Positions 8,612 to 18,390 of a stretch of DNA of 64,000 bases are shown one piece after another. Each line of letters begins with the position of its first letter. Within the stretch, counting starts at the first letter, position 1. A program made the position numbers and the translations under genes. The notes beneath the pieces were generated by a model. It made no database searches. It was not told the DNA's origin and worked only from the letters and a program-made list of their open reading frames with translations. Origin of the DNA: an uncultured Schlesneria sp. (GTDB taxonomy: Bacteria > Planctomycetota > Planctomycetia > Planctomycetales > Planctomycetaceae); the NCBI GenBank assembly GCA_903871875.1, contig CAIQIR010000070.1, positions 1-64,000 of the forward strand, in the 5' to 3' direction.

Positions 8612-11600
8612 ATGTCTATGAACACCAATTCTGAACTCCCTGCGACACAACCGCCGCTCGCCATCGTGGGCTTGAGTGCGCTCTTCCCGAAGGCGGCCAG
8701 TGTCGATGAATTCTGGTCGAATATCCGACGCGGTGTCGATGCGATCACCGAGGTTCCGTCGACGCATTGGAACCCCGACGATTATTTCGATCAGAACCAG
8801 AAAACGCCGGACATGACCTATGCGCGGCGTGGCGGATTCCTGTCGCCCGTGCCGTTCGATCCGCTGGAATTCGGGATCTCGCCCAATAACCTGGAAGCGA
8901 TTGATACGTCTCAACTGCTGGGACTGGTCGGGGCCAAGCGGGCACTTGATCATGCCGGTTATGGAGGTGGTCGCGTTTTCGATCGGTCTCGCGTCGGCTG
9001 CATTCTGGGTGTGACGGGCACGCTGGAACTGGTGATTCCGCTGGGGGCTCGTCTGGGTCATCCTCATTGGCGCAAGGCGCTGAAGGATGCCGGCGTGCCG
9101 GACGACGTGGCGGAAGACGTCGTGAATCGGATTTCGCAGAGCTACGTTCCCTGGCAAGAAAATTCGTTTCCTGGGTTGTTGGGAAATGTGGTTGCGGGAC
9201 GCATTGCGAACCGGCTGGATCTGCATGGGACGAACTGTGTGGTCGACGCGGCCTGTGCCAGTTCGCTGTCGGCCATTCATCTGGCTGCATTGGAATTGTG
9301 GACCGGACGCAGTGACATGGTCGTGACGGGAGGCATCGATACCTTCAACGACATCTTCATGTTCATGTGCTTCAGCAAAACACCCGCACTGTCGGCGTCG
9401 GGTAATGCGAAACCGTTCTCGGACGAAGCGGACGGCACGATTCTGGGCGAAGGCATCGGCATGATCGTCCTGAAGCGTCTGGCAGATGCCGAGCGGGACG
9501 GCGACCGGATTTATGCGGTGCTCAAAGGGATCGGGACCTCCAGCGACGGAGCCGGCAATGCGGTTTACGCGCCGAAGGCCGAAGGGCAGATTCGTTGTTT
9601 GCAGGACGCTTATCGCGTGGCGGGTGTCGGGCCGGAAACGATCGAGCTGGTTGAAGCGCATGGCACGGGGACCAAGGTCGGCGATGCGACGGAAGTCTCG
9701 GGTTTGATGCACGTGTATCAGGCGACAGGACGACGCGGGGCGTGGTGCGCCGTGGGTTCCGTGAAATCGCAGATCGGTCATACCAAGGCCGCGGCGGGCG
9801 CGGCCGGAATCATCAAGGCGATTCTGGCTCTACAGCACAAAGTTCTGCCACCGACGATCAAGGTGAATCAACCTCCGGCCGCGATGCTGGCCTCGAATTC
9901 ACCCTTCTACGTGAATACCGAAGCGCGACCCTGGCTGAAGCCGCGTGGGTATCCTCGACGTGCCGCGGTCAGTGCGTTTGGGTTCGGCGGCAGCAATTTT
10001 CATTGCGTGCTGGAAGAATCACCGCAGACGTTCGACGAGCCGGAATGGGACGGCGATGTGCAGGTGATCGCGTTGTCGTCGGATTCGTTGTCGAATCTGT
10101 CGAATGCGATTCGTTCATCTGTCGGTGGCCTGGCTTCGTCCGAGTGGCGTGATGTGCGGACGATGGCCAAATTGAGCCGGGACGGGTTCCGCGTGGAGCA
10201 TCCTCATCGCGTGCTGTTCGTCGTCGAGCGAGACAAGAGCGACTTGGCGAAGCTGGTGGCCAGTGCGCTGACGATGATGGAACGCTATCCTGATCGGCAA
10301 TCCTGGTCGACACCCGATGGGGCGCACTATGGACGTGGCGAGCGGAGCGGGAAGTTAGGGATTCTGTTCCCCGGACAGGGTTCGCAGTATGTGGGCATGC
10401 AGCGGGAACTGGTCTGTCGGTTCCCAGCGATGCTCGAAGTGCTGGAGAATGCGAACGAGGTGTTTCTTGCTGCGTCGTCGGGCAACGGGCCGGCCAAACC
10501 GCTGAACGATTTTATCTATCCGCATCCGTCGTTTTCGGCCGAAGGTCGCGACGCGCAGGAATTGGACTTACGAGCCACGCAGATTGCGCAGCCGGCGATT
10601 GGCGCGGTCAGCCTGGCGATGCTGGCGGTGCTGGATCAGTTTGGTGTACGGCCCGAAGCGGTGGCCGGGCACAGCTATGGCGAACTGACGGCGCTGTGTG
10701 CTTCGAGACGATTTTCTCCGCAGGTGCTGTACCGATTGTCGACGTTGCGAGGCCGGTTGATGGCCGAAGCGCAGCAGATCGAAGGCGGGATGCTGGCGGT
10801 GCTGGCGCCCTTGGCTCAGATCGAAGCGGCGATTGACGAGATGTCGCTGGATCTGGTCGTCGCCAATCACAACAGTCCGACACAGGTCGTGCTGTCGGGC
10901 CGAATCCCGGACATTGATCGCGCGGCCTCGTTGTTCGCCAGCCGTAATATTCGTGGGAAAAAGCTGCCGGTGGCGGCGGCGTTTCATAGTCCGCTGGTGG
11001 CGGTGGCCAGCAACGAGTTTCGACCGGTGCTGGACGAGGTCGAGTTTGTGCCCTCGTCGATGTCGGTCTATGCCAACAGCACGGCGACGACTTATCCCGA
11101 CGAACCGGCGGCCGCTCGCGATCTGCTGGCGAGCCAACTGGCTCGGCCGGTCCATTTTGTCCATGAAATCGAGCAGATGCATGCGGATGGAGTCCGCACG
11201 TTCCTGGAAGTTGGCCCGAGTGGCGTGTTGACGGGATTGGTCAGTTCGATCCTGGATGGCCGGGAATTCCGCGCCCTGGCGATTGATTCGTCAAATGGGA
11301 AACGCAGTGGGTTGATTGATCTTGCGAGCGCTCTGGCCAGTCTGGCAGCATCGGCCCACCCGATTCGATGGGAACAATGGGATCCGAAGTGGAACGGGGC
11401 CGCCGAACAAGGCGGAGCTCAGCGGCTGCGGATCCCGATTTGCGGAGCCAACTATGTGAAACCACGTCCTGCGATTCCTCCTCGAGTGATCTCGAATTGG
11501 AACCGCACGAATCCTGACGAGTCGGTCGCTGCTGGTGTTGTGCCGGCGGTCGATCAGACTCGAACGGCGAACCAAGGCGGAACGACAATGGTTGAAACAC

Positions 11601-14600
11601 TTCCCGCCGTCACGACAAACGAACCCTCCGTTCCTGTAACGAAGACTATGGATTCCACCAACATTCAAAAATTTGCGGCAGCTGACCAGACGCCATCGAT
11701 CGCGGTCGCGCGCACTGCGGCGGATGCGAATCTCCTGAATACGATTCGCGAGACACTGCTGGCCTTGCAGCGAATGCAGGATGAGACCTCGCGACTGCAC
11801 GAGCAGTTCTTGAGCGGACAGGAAGTGGCGCTGCGGACGATTTCGGGTCTGGCCAAGAAATATCTCGGCGATCAGCAACTGCCTGGGGGCGAACAACCCG
11901 CGTGGGCAGCGGCTGTTGCGGCACCCGCAGAGCAACATCGGGCGTTGCCGGCCGCCGATCAGCAACGCTCGTACTTCGCTCCAGAGCCGGAACAGAATGT
12001 TCCGGCGATCAGTTGGGCGCGCGAACTGGACGAGGCGGCTCGTTTGGATCGACCGCAAACGAGTTCCCCCGTGGCGACGCCGGAAGTTGTGGCGACGCCG
12101 GTGGTGGCTGCTGCTCCCGTCGCTGCGCCGGTGGCCCCTGCTCCGACGGTGGTTTCTCCATTGGCCGGAACCGTGCTGGCAGTGGTGTCGGAAAAGACGG
12201 GCTACCCGATTGAGATGCTGAATCTCGAGATGAGTCTCGATCACGACCTGGGGATCGATTCGATCAAACGTGTCGAGATTCTGTCGGCCCTGCAGGAGCG
12301 GGTGACGGATTTGCCCGCGTTCCAGCCGGAAGAATTGGGATCGCTGCACACGCTACGCGACGTGGTGGCGTTGGCAGATGCCCGCATGGCGACTGTCGCA
12401 CCATCGACACGAACGGGGTCTGTTGCTCAGCGGCCGTCCGTACCAGCGGTCACCGAGCCTGCGGCATTGCCCACGGCTCACGTTCCGTCCGTGGCCGTGG
12501 TTTCTTCTCCGGTCAGTCCAAGCGTCGTTCCCTCAAGTTCGTTGGGCGGCACGGTGCTGGCGGTCGTCTCGGAAAAGACCGGTTATCCAGTGGAGATGCT
12601 GAATCTGGAGATGAGCCTCGATCACGACCTGGGGATCGATTCGATCAAACGCGTCGAGATTCTGTCGGCCTTGCAGGAACGGGTGCCTCATCTGCCGGCG
12701 TTCCAACCGGAAGAACTGGGGGCACTGCACACGTTGCGAGACGTTGTTCAGATCGCTGATGCCCGGTCCGCGGCTTCTCCGGCGAAAGTCGACGCGGCTG
12801 CCGGGGCGGTTCACACGCTGCGGACGCTCAATGAGTTGTCGCAGCCGGCGGTGATGCCGGTGTTTGCTTCACCCGTTGTGACGGATGCGGCGCCGAAGTC
12901 GAGCAGCCTGGCAGCGACGGTACTGGATGTGGTTTCCGAAAAGACGGGTTACCCGACAGAGATGTTGCATCTGGAGATGAGTCTCGATCACGACTTGGGG
13001 ATCGATTCGATCAAACGTGTCGAGATTCTGTCGGCCCTGCAGGAACGGGTGCCTCATCTGCCGGCGTTCCAACCGGAAGAATTGGGTGCACTGCACACGT
13101 TGCGAGATGTGGTTACGCTGGCTGATGCCCGGGCGAACGTCTCGACGGCTTCGTCCGCGACGAGCGAGTCAGTGGCCCCGGCGAATCGCCCCTTGGCGAC
13201 TGCAGAAATGGTGAACGCCACTGCGGCACCTGCACGGTTTGATGCGGCACCGGCTCCGACATCGGTGCTAGCGCCTGCGAAATCGACTTCTCTGGCAGCG
13301 ACGGTGCTGGACGTGGTCTCTGAAAAGACCGGTTATCCGACCGAGATGTTGAATCTGGAGATGAGTCTCGATCATGACCTGGGGATCGACTCGATCAAAC
13401 GCGTTGAGATTTTGTCTGCCTTGCAGGAACGGGTGCCTCATCTGCCGGCGTTCCAGCCGGAAGAATTGGGTGCGCTGCACACGTTGCGAGACGTTGTGAC
13501 CTTGGCCGACGCGAGAGCTCCGGGAGCACTTCCGGCCGCCGCGTCCCCTGCTCTTCCCGTGTCCGCTCCGAGAGCTGCAGTGACGGCTGCGAGTTTGCCA
13601 TCGGTTCAGGATCCGGCGATTACGCGAAGTGTCGTCCGGCCCGTTGCCATTTCTCCGGCCGCGACTCGGCCATCGCTCAAGCTATATCCGGGCAGCGAAA
13701 TCTGGATCACCGAAGATGGTTTAGGTCTCTCCTTACTTATCGCCGATGAACTGACGGAACTCGGGTTGAAGCCGCGGATCATTAATCTGGATGAGCCGCA
13801 GGCGGCCGTTGTTCCGGATGGTTTGACGGGGCTGATCATGATCGCGCCTGAACGGGGAATGAACGAACGCCAGCTGTGGAACGCGGTCGAATGGTTGCAA
13901 AAGGTGGGACCGAAACTGCGGCGACTGGCCGCTTCGTCGCCTGCCATCATTGCGACGGTTTCTCGCTTGGACGGCCATTTTGGTTTCGAAGGTCGTCGAC
14001 GATTGCAGGATCCTCTGTCGGGTGGATTGGCCGGGCTGGCCAAGTGTGCCAAGCTTGAATGGCCAGAGGTGACCGCACGCGCATTCGACCTGGCTCAAGA
14101 ATGGTCGGCACCGCATGTGGCCGCCAAGATGCTGGTGACCGAACTGCTGCATGAAGGGCCGGTCGAAGTCGGTCTGACGCCGTCGGGACCGTTTGCATTG
14201 GAAGTCGTCGAAGAGCCGCTGGCCGGACAGTTTGAAACGCCGCCGCTACGACAGGGCGAAGTCGTGGTGATCAGTGGTGGGGCTCGCGGTGTCACTGCGG
14301 AGGCGGCCCTGGCGATCGCTCGTACCTGGCATCCGCATCTGGTCGTGCTGGGCCGGAGTCCTGAACCGGTTCCGGAACCGGATTGGTTGGCGCGATTGTC
14401 GACAGAAACAGAGATCAAGCAAAACTTGATTTCACGAGCGGCCACAGGAACAACTCCTCGAGCCATCGCGAATCAATACCAGCAGATCGTTGCCGGACGC
14501 GAAGTCACGCAACAACTGCAACGGTTCCGTGCAGTCGGTGTCTCGGTCATTTACCAGTCCGTCGATATCCGTGACCCGTTGGCCATCCGGCCACTGCTGG

Positions 14601-16171
14601 CGGGGATTCGACGCGATCTGGGGCCGATTCGCGGAATCATTCATGGTGCCGGAGTGCTGGCCGATCAACGTATTGAAGACAAGACGAGAGAACAATTTGA
14701 TCGCGTCTATCAGACCAAAGTTCACGGACTGAGGACGTTGTTGGACTGCGTCGATCCGAACGAACTGCGAATGCTCGGCGTCTTCTCCTCTTATACGGCG
14801 CGATTCGGCCGCGTCGGGCAGTTGGACTATGCCATCGCCAATGAAGTGCTGAACAAGCAGGCTCGTCAGTTCGCCGTGCAACATCCCGATTGCCGGGTGG
14901 CCTCATTCAACTGGGGACCGTGGGACGGCGGGATGGTTCAAGGTGGATTGAAGCAGATCTTCGCTTCCGAAGGTGTGGGACTGATTCCGCTGGAATCGGG
15001 TGCGGAGGCCGTGGTTCGCGAACTGCGTCAGACTATCAGTCGACCGGTCGAAGTGCTGATCCTTGCCGCAACGATGCCGCCAGGTTCGCAAGCATCGTCT
15101 ACTTCGGCTTCGCCAGTGGGAGTATCGACGCGGGAGAATTTCAATGTCGCTACTGCTCATCCGACGGGGCACTCGGATGGACAAGTGGCGAGGATGGAGT
15201 CGGCAACACGCGCGACGGTCGCCGTCGGAGCGATTGCGACGGGAGCTCAGCATGTGGCAAGTTCGGCGCCGGTCTTCACGGAGACTCAAGCGGCCCCGCC
15301 TGCCGATTCGATGCTGGGATTTAAGGTGGCCTTCGAACGCGACCTGGATGTGGCCCACAACTCGTTCCTGGAATCACACGCACTCGGCGGCAAAGCGGTA
15401 CTGCCCGTGGCGATCATTCTGGAATGGTTGGCTCATGGTGCCATTCACGGCAACCCGGGGTTGGAGCTTCGCGGATTCGACGATTTCCGCGTTTATCAGG
15501 GTGTTCGGCTGGGAAGTCACGATCTGCTGCACTTGAAGATTCTGTGTGGAAAACCGATTCGAGAAGAGGCTTACTACAAAGTTCCGATGCGGCTGATTGG
15601 TCATGTCAACGGACGTGATGTCATTCATGCCGGCGGAAACGTGGTGCTGTCTCCCGGTTATCCGTCAGCCCCCGCGCCGATGCTGCACGTGGCTCAATTG
15701 CGACCGTATTCGGTGGACTTGGATGCCGCATATGACAGCCGGCTGTTTCACGGGCCAAGGCTGAAAGGCATTGTGGCGATCGAGGGATGCTCGGAAGAGG
15801 GCATTGTCGTGGCGGCACGACTGGCTCCCGTGGCATCCGTGTGGATGGCAGAACCGGTGCGGGCGAATTGGTTGGCCGATCCGCTGGCGATCGATAGCGC
15901 GCTGCAGGCAGTCATCCTCTGGTCACAGGAAATGCGAGGAAAACCGTGCCTTCCTTGTGCGATCACCAAGTATCGACAGTTCCGCCGTGCGTTGCCGCAT
16001 AGTGGTGTCCGCATTATTATCCGCGTGCACCCTGCCGCCGAACAATTGATTCGGTGTGAAATCGAATTTGTCGATCAGCAAGGTCTTTTAGTCGCGCGTA
16101 TGGAAGGCTGCGAGAGTGTTGCCGATACTTCACTCGTGGCGGCGTTTCAGAGAAAACGAATCGAAGCGTGA
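8612..16171 (+). CDS. pfaA: PfaA-like multidomain synthase (KS-AT-4xACP-KR-DH)
   Basis: 2,519 residues. Domains in order: ketosynthase at about 13-460 (VDAACASS with Cys215, AHGTGT, GHTKAAAG); acyltransferase at about 583-900 (FPGQGSQYVGM, GHSYGE with Ser688); a linker; four acyl carrier domains at about 1184-1258, 1311-1385, 1433-1507 and 1561-1635, each with LGIDSIKR and phosphopantetheine serines 1217, 1344, 1466 and 1594; ketoreductase at about 1881-2130 (VVVISGGARGVT, active Tyr2073 in DYAIAN); and a dehydratase hot-dog domain at about 2240-2510 (HALGGKAVLP matching HxxxGxxxxP with His2256, and Asp2428 in AIDSALQ). This is the PfaA order of PUFA synthases. It would build a long acyl chain iteratively, with PfaD upstream as reductase. 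No pfaB, pfaC or phosphopantetheinyl transferase is in the window, so the product cannot be named. An alternative ATG lies at 8618. Confidence 0.92.
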   Translation: MSMNTNSELPATQPPLAIVGLSALFPKAASVDEFWSNIRRGVDAITEVPSTHWNPDDYFDQNQKTPDMTYARRGGFLSPVPFDPLEFGISPNNLEAIDTSQLLGLVGAKRALDHAGYGGGRVFDRSRVGCILGVTGTLELVIPLGARLGHPHWRKALKDAGVPDDVAEDVVNRISQSYVPWQENSFPGLLGNVVAGRIANRLDLHGTNCVVDAACASSLSAIHLAALELWTGRSDMVVTGGIDTFNDIFMFMCFSKTPALSASGNAKPFSDEADGTILGEGIGMIVLKRLADAERDGDRIYAVLKGIGTSSDGAGNAVYAPKAEGQIRCLQDAYRVAGVGPETIELVEAHGTGTKVGDATEVSGLMHVYQATGRRGAWCAVGSVKSQIGHTKAAAGAAGIIKAILALQHKVLPPTIKVNQPPAAMLASNSPFYVNTEARPWLKPRGYPRRAAVSAFGFGGSNFHCVLEESPQTFDEPEWDGDVQVIALSSDSLSNLSNAIRSSVGGLASSEWRDVRTMAKLSRDGFRVEHPHRVLFVVERDKSDLAKLVASALTMMERYPDRQSWSTPDGAHYGRGERSGKLGILFPGQGSQYVGMQRELVCRFPAMLEVLENANEVFLAASSGNGPAKPLNDFIYPHPSFSAEGRDAQELDLRATQIAQPAIGAVSLAMLAVLDQFGVRPEAVAGHSYGELTALCASRRFSPQVLYRLSTLRGRLMAEAQQIEGGMLAVLAPLAQIEAAIDEMSLDLVVANHNSPTQVVLSGRIPDIDRAASLFASRNIRGKKLPVAAAFHSPLVAVASNEFRPVLDEVEFVPSSMSVYANSTATTYPDEPAAARDLLASQLARPVHFVHEIEQMHADGVRTFLEVGPSGVLTGLVSSILDGREFRALAIDSSNGKRSGLIDLASALASLAASAHPIRWEQWDPKWNGAAEQGGAQRLRIPICGANYVKPRPAIPPRVISNWNRTNPDESVAAGVVPAVDQTRTANQGGTTMVETLPAVTTNEPSVPVTKTMDSTNIQKFAAADQTPSIAVARTAADANLLNTIRETLLALQRMQDETSRLHEQFLSGQEVALRTISGLAKKYLGDQQLPGGEQPAWAAAVAAPAEQHRALPAADQQRSYFAPEPEQNVPAISWARELDEAARLDRPQTSSPVATPEVVATPVVAAAPVAAPVAPAPTVVSPLAGTVLAVVSEKTGYPIEMLNLEMSLDHDLGIDSIKRVEILSALQERVTDLPAFQPEELGSLHTLRDVVALADARMATVAPSTRTGSVAQRPSVPAVTEPAALPTAHVPSVAVVSSPVSPSVVPSSSLGGTVLAVVSEKTGYPVEMLNLEMSLDHDLGIDSIKRVEILSALQERVPHLPAFQPEELGALHTLRDVVQIADARSAASPAKVDAAAGAVHTLRTLNELSQPAVMPVFASPVVTDAAPKSSSLAATVLDVVSEKTGYPTEMLHLEMSLDHDLGIDSIKRVEILSALQERVPHLPAFQPEELGALHTLRDVVTLADARANVSTASSATSESVAPANRPLATAEMVNATAAPARFDAAPAPTSVLAPAKSTSLAATVLDVVSEKTGYPTEMLNLEMSLDHDLGIDSIKRVEILSALQERVPHLPAFQPEELGALHTLRDVVTLADARAPGALPAAASPALPVSAPRAAVTAASLPSVQDPAITRSVVRPVAISPAATRPSLKLYPGSEIWITEDGLGLSLLIADELTELGLKPRIINLDEPQAAVVPDGLTGLIMIAPERGMNERQLWNAVEWLQKVGPKLRRLAASSPAIIATVSRLDGHFGFEGRRRLQDPLSGGLAGLAKCAKLEWPEVTARAFDLAQEWSAPHVAAKMLVTELLHEGPVEVGLTPSGPFALEVVEEPLAGQFETPPLRQGEVVVISGGARGVTAEAALAIARTWHPHLVVLGRSPEPVPEPDWLARLSTETEIKQNLISRAATGTTPRAIANQYQQIVAGREVTQQLQRFRAVGVSVIYQSVDIRDPLAIRPLLAGIRRDLGPIRGIIHGAGVLADQRIEDKTREQFDRVYQTKVHGLRTLLDCVDPNELRMLGVFSSYTARFGRVGQLDYAIANEVLNKQARQFAVQHPDCRVASFNWGPWDGGMVQGGLKQIFASEGVGLIPLESGAEAVVRELRQTISRPVEVLILAATMPPGSQASSTSASPVGVSTRENFNVATAHPTGHSDGQVARMESATRATVAVGAIATGAQHVASSAPVFTETQAAPPADSMLGFKVAFERDLDVAHNSFLESHALGGKAVLPVAIILEWLAHGAIHGNPGLELRGFDDFRVYQGVRLGSHDLLHLKILCGKPIREEAYYKVPMRLIGHVNGRDVIHAGGNVVLSPGYPSAPAPMLHVAQLRPYSVDLDAAYDSRLFHGPRLKGIVAIEGCSEEGIVVAARLAPVASVWMAEPVRANWLADPLAIDSALQAVILWSQEMRGKPCLPCAITKYRQFRRALPHSGVRIIIRVHPAAEQLIRCEIEFVDQQGLLVARMEGCESVADTSLVAAFQRKRIEA
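12161..13516 (+). repeat. Four tandem acyl-carrier-domain repeats within the pfaA-like gene
   Basis: Four copies of a 225-base unit at 12161-12385, 12542-12766, 12908-13132 and 13292-13516 encode 75-residue carrier domains spaced 127, 122 and 128 residues apart. The units are nearly identical at protein and often DNA level (GATCACGACCTGGGGATCGA recurs in copies 1 and 2), while the Ala/Pro/Val linkers between them differ. This pattern suggests recent duplication or gene conversion. Confidence 0.9.
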
Positions 16172-16320
16172 GCTGACCGACGAAGGAAAGAGGTGAAGAT
16201 TGTCTCCCGTTGCGAGTCCTGAAAGGTCTCTGCATCTGGGACGCAGTCGGAATGTGGTTCGCTCTTCAAATGTCATGTGATCGGGCTGCCAGCCGAATTG
16301 AATCTCCGGAAAGTCTCATC

Positions 16321-17556
16321 TTGAAAACGACAACTCTGCGACGTCATTTGCTCGACTTTTGCGCTCTGCTTGCCATCGTCGTGGTCGGTGCACCTCTGTT
16401 CGCTCAGGATCCTTCGGTTGCGAATCCGGCTCCTGCCCCGGCTGCGGTTCCGACCGAGGCTCCTGCCGCTGACCCGGCGCCGACTCCCGCGACTCCTCCC
16501 GCCCCGGCAGAACCGGAAAAGGACGATACGGCCGAGTTGCGTCGACTGGCATTTACCGATCTGAGTAAGGTGGATGCGGACTATCACGATCAAGGTGAGT
16601 ACGTGGGCGAGATTCCACTGGACGGACGTCCGTGCCCAATCGGATTGCAGGTGGTCGCGCTGGGGAAAGGTGAATTCAATGCACTGCTTTATCGAGGCGG
16701 ATTGCCCGGTAACGGCTTTGACGGTTCCGCGCGGTTGAAGTTGTCGGGGTCTCGCACAGGCGATCAGGTCATTCTTCGCAATGACAGTTTGGTCATCTAT
16801 TTGCAGACGGGATTCGCGGCGGTCGTCAAGACCACGTCCGGCGAGCGATTGGGCTTCCTGCAACCGATCAAACGCGTGAGCCAGACGATGGGGGAAAAAC
16901 CTCCGGCCAATGCGATCGTGCTGTTTGATGGAAATGGCACCGATCAATGGGCCAACGCCAAGGTCACGTCCGACGGTTTGTTGGAAGTGGGTTGTGAGAC
17001 GAAAAATGTCTATCAGAATTTTACCCTGCACGGCGAATTCCGCACACCTTACATGCCGTATGCTCGAGGCCAGGATCGCGGTAATAGCGGCTTCTATCTG
17101 CAACGACGTTACGAAGTTCAGGTGCTTGATTCGTTTGGTTTGGAATTGCAATTCAACGATTGTGCGTCGCTGTACAAGTTCAAAGCTCCGGATCTGAACA
17201 TGAGCTTTCCTCCATTGCGATGGCAAACGTATGATATCACGTTCAACGCTCCTCAGTTCGACGTGTGTGGCCGGCGGATCTGCAAAGGGCGAATCACGGT
17301 CCGGCACAATGGGATTGTGGTGCAAAACCAGGTTGAACTGGAAAACAAGACCGGTGGCGGCAGGCCCGAAGGTCCGAACCCCTTGCCGATTTTGTTACAA
17401 GACCATCACAATCCGGTCAATTATCGCAATCTCTGGCTGGTCGATCACGGAACGTCGAATTGTTATCTGCCTGGATGGTCTGTCGGATCGGCTCCGACGT
17501 GTTGCGAAGTTCCTTGCCGACTTGAGCTGCGTCAGCGGCATCACTGGCGACGGTAG
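16321..17556 (+). CDS. Secreted DUF1080 (3-keto-disaccharide hydrolase-like) protein
   Basis: 411 residues from a TTG at 16321. This start gives a clean signal peptide (KTTTLRRHLLDFCALLAIVV, cleaved near FAQ-DPS) and has GGAAAG about 8 bases upstream; the in-frame ATG at 16210 would place 37 odd residues before it. After an Ala/Pro-rich linker and a charged domain, residues from about 195 form the concanavalin-like DUF1080 fold (AIVLFDGNGTDQWANAK; GNSGFYLQRRYEVQVLDSF; RWQTYDITFNAPQF; LLQDHHNPVNYRNLWL). DUF1080 proteins are very common in planctomycetes; some hydrolyse 3-keto-glycosides outside the cytoplasm. The tail is Cys-rich. Its place after the synthase, 149 bases away, looks incidental. 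Confidence 0.85.
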   Translation: MKTTTLRRHLLDFCALLAIVVVGAPLFAQDPSVANPAPAPAAVPTEAPAADPAPTPATPPAPAEPEKDDTAELRRLAFTDLSKVDADYHDQGEYVGEIPLDGRPCPIGLQVVALGKGEFNALLYRGGLPGNGFDGSARLKLSGSRTGDQVILRNDSLVIYLQTGFAAVVKTTSGERLGFLQPIKRVSQTMGEKPPANAIVLFDGNGTDQWANAKVTSDGLLEVGCETKNVYQNFTLHGEFRTPYMPYARGQDRGNSGFYLQRRYEVQVLDSFGLELQFNDCASLYKFKAPDLNMSFPPLRWQTYDITFNAPQFDVCGRRICKGRITVRHNGIVVQNQVELENKTGGGRPEGPNPLPILLQDHHNPVNYRNLWLVDHGTSNCYLPGWSVGSAPTCCEVPCRLELRQRHHWRR

Positions 17557-17605
17557 GTTCTGTTTTTTTGGTCACTGATACCGCCACGTCCCGAAGCGTT
17601 GCTCC

Positions 17606-18361
17606 ATGTTACACGAAACTCTCGAACTGCTTCTGACGCGTTGGCAATCCGGCGAACTGGAACTGGGTCGTCTGGAACATGAACTGCGTGTCGCGTTCCT
17701 CGGGACGGTACTGACGCCTGATGTTCAAGTCGACATGGACCGTCAGCGTCGTTGCGGTTTTCCCGAAGTCGTCTACGCGCCGGGAAAGACGCCCGATGCG
17801 ATTGCGGCTGTTTTTCGAGCACAGCAAGCCTTCGGCCAGAATTCGCTGGCGACGCGAGTGACTCTCGAACAAGCTGAAGTCGTGCAAGGCGAATTCCCCG
17901 CTGCCGTGTTCCAGCCGATGGCGCGAACACTGGTGCAAATCAACCAATCTCGATCGGGCGAAGGCCGGGTCATTGTCGTCTCGGCCGGTACCAGCGATCG
18001 GCCGATTGCGGAAGAAGCGGTGGAAACGGCTCGCTGGATGGGATGCGAGACGGAACTGATCCTGGATATCGGGGTGGCGGGTCCGCAGCGGCTGTTGGCA
18101 CAGCGTGACAGGCTGGCACAAGCCGATGCGATTGTGGTTGTGGCCGGGATGGAAGGGGCGTTGCCGTCCGTCGTCGCAGGGTGGGTCTCCGTGCCGGTGG
18201 TGGCGGTGCCGACGAGCGTGGGGTATGGGGCGAACCTGGGCGGATTTGCTCCTTTGCTGGGGATGTTGAACAGCTGCGCGGCCAACGTGGCAGTGGTCAA
18301 CATCGACGCGGGATTCAAGGGCGGATATCTTGCGGGGCTGATTGCACTTCAAACCAAATAA
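17606..18361 (+). CDS. larB: LarB, pyridinium-3,5-biscarboxylic acid mononucleotide synthase
   Basis: 251 residues, typical for LarB. The family has an N-terminal helical part and a C-terminal PurE-like domain and carboxylates nicotinic acid adenine dinucleotide in the first step of nickel-pincer nucleotide cofactor synthesis. Visible blocks are CGFPEVVYAPGKTP, VIVVSAGTSDRPIAEEAVET, AIVVVAGMEGALPSVVAGWV, VPVVAVPTSVGYGANLGGFA and NIDAGFKGG near the end, which together mark the family. The downstream nnrD starts 29 bases later and is probably cotranscribed. larC and larE, needed to finish the cofactor, are not in the window. Confidence 0.9.
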   Translation: MLHETLELLLTRWQSGELELGRLEHELRVAFLGTVLTPDVQVDMDRQRRCGFPEVVYAPGKTPDAIAAVFRAQQAFGQNSLATRVTLEQAEVVQGEFPAAVFQPMARTLVQINQSRSGEGRVIVVSAGTSDRPIAEEAVETARWMGCETELILDIGVAGPQRLLAQRDRLAQADAIVVVAGMEGALPSVVAGWVSVPVVAVPTSVGYGANLGGFAPLLGMLNSCAANVAVVNIDAGFKGGYLAGLIALQTK

Positions 18362-18390
18362 ACAACCGTGCCAATTGTGGAAGGAACCTG

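Noticed and set aside
8423-9781. 452-residue open frame on the minus strand
   Set aside because: Antisense to pfaD and the ketosynthase domain, with shadow-type Arg/His-rich composition and no motifs.
11291-12349. 352-residue minus-strand frame
   Set aside because: Antisense to the synthase linker and first ACP; no domain signature.
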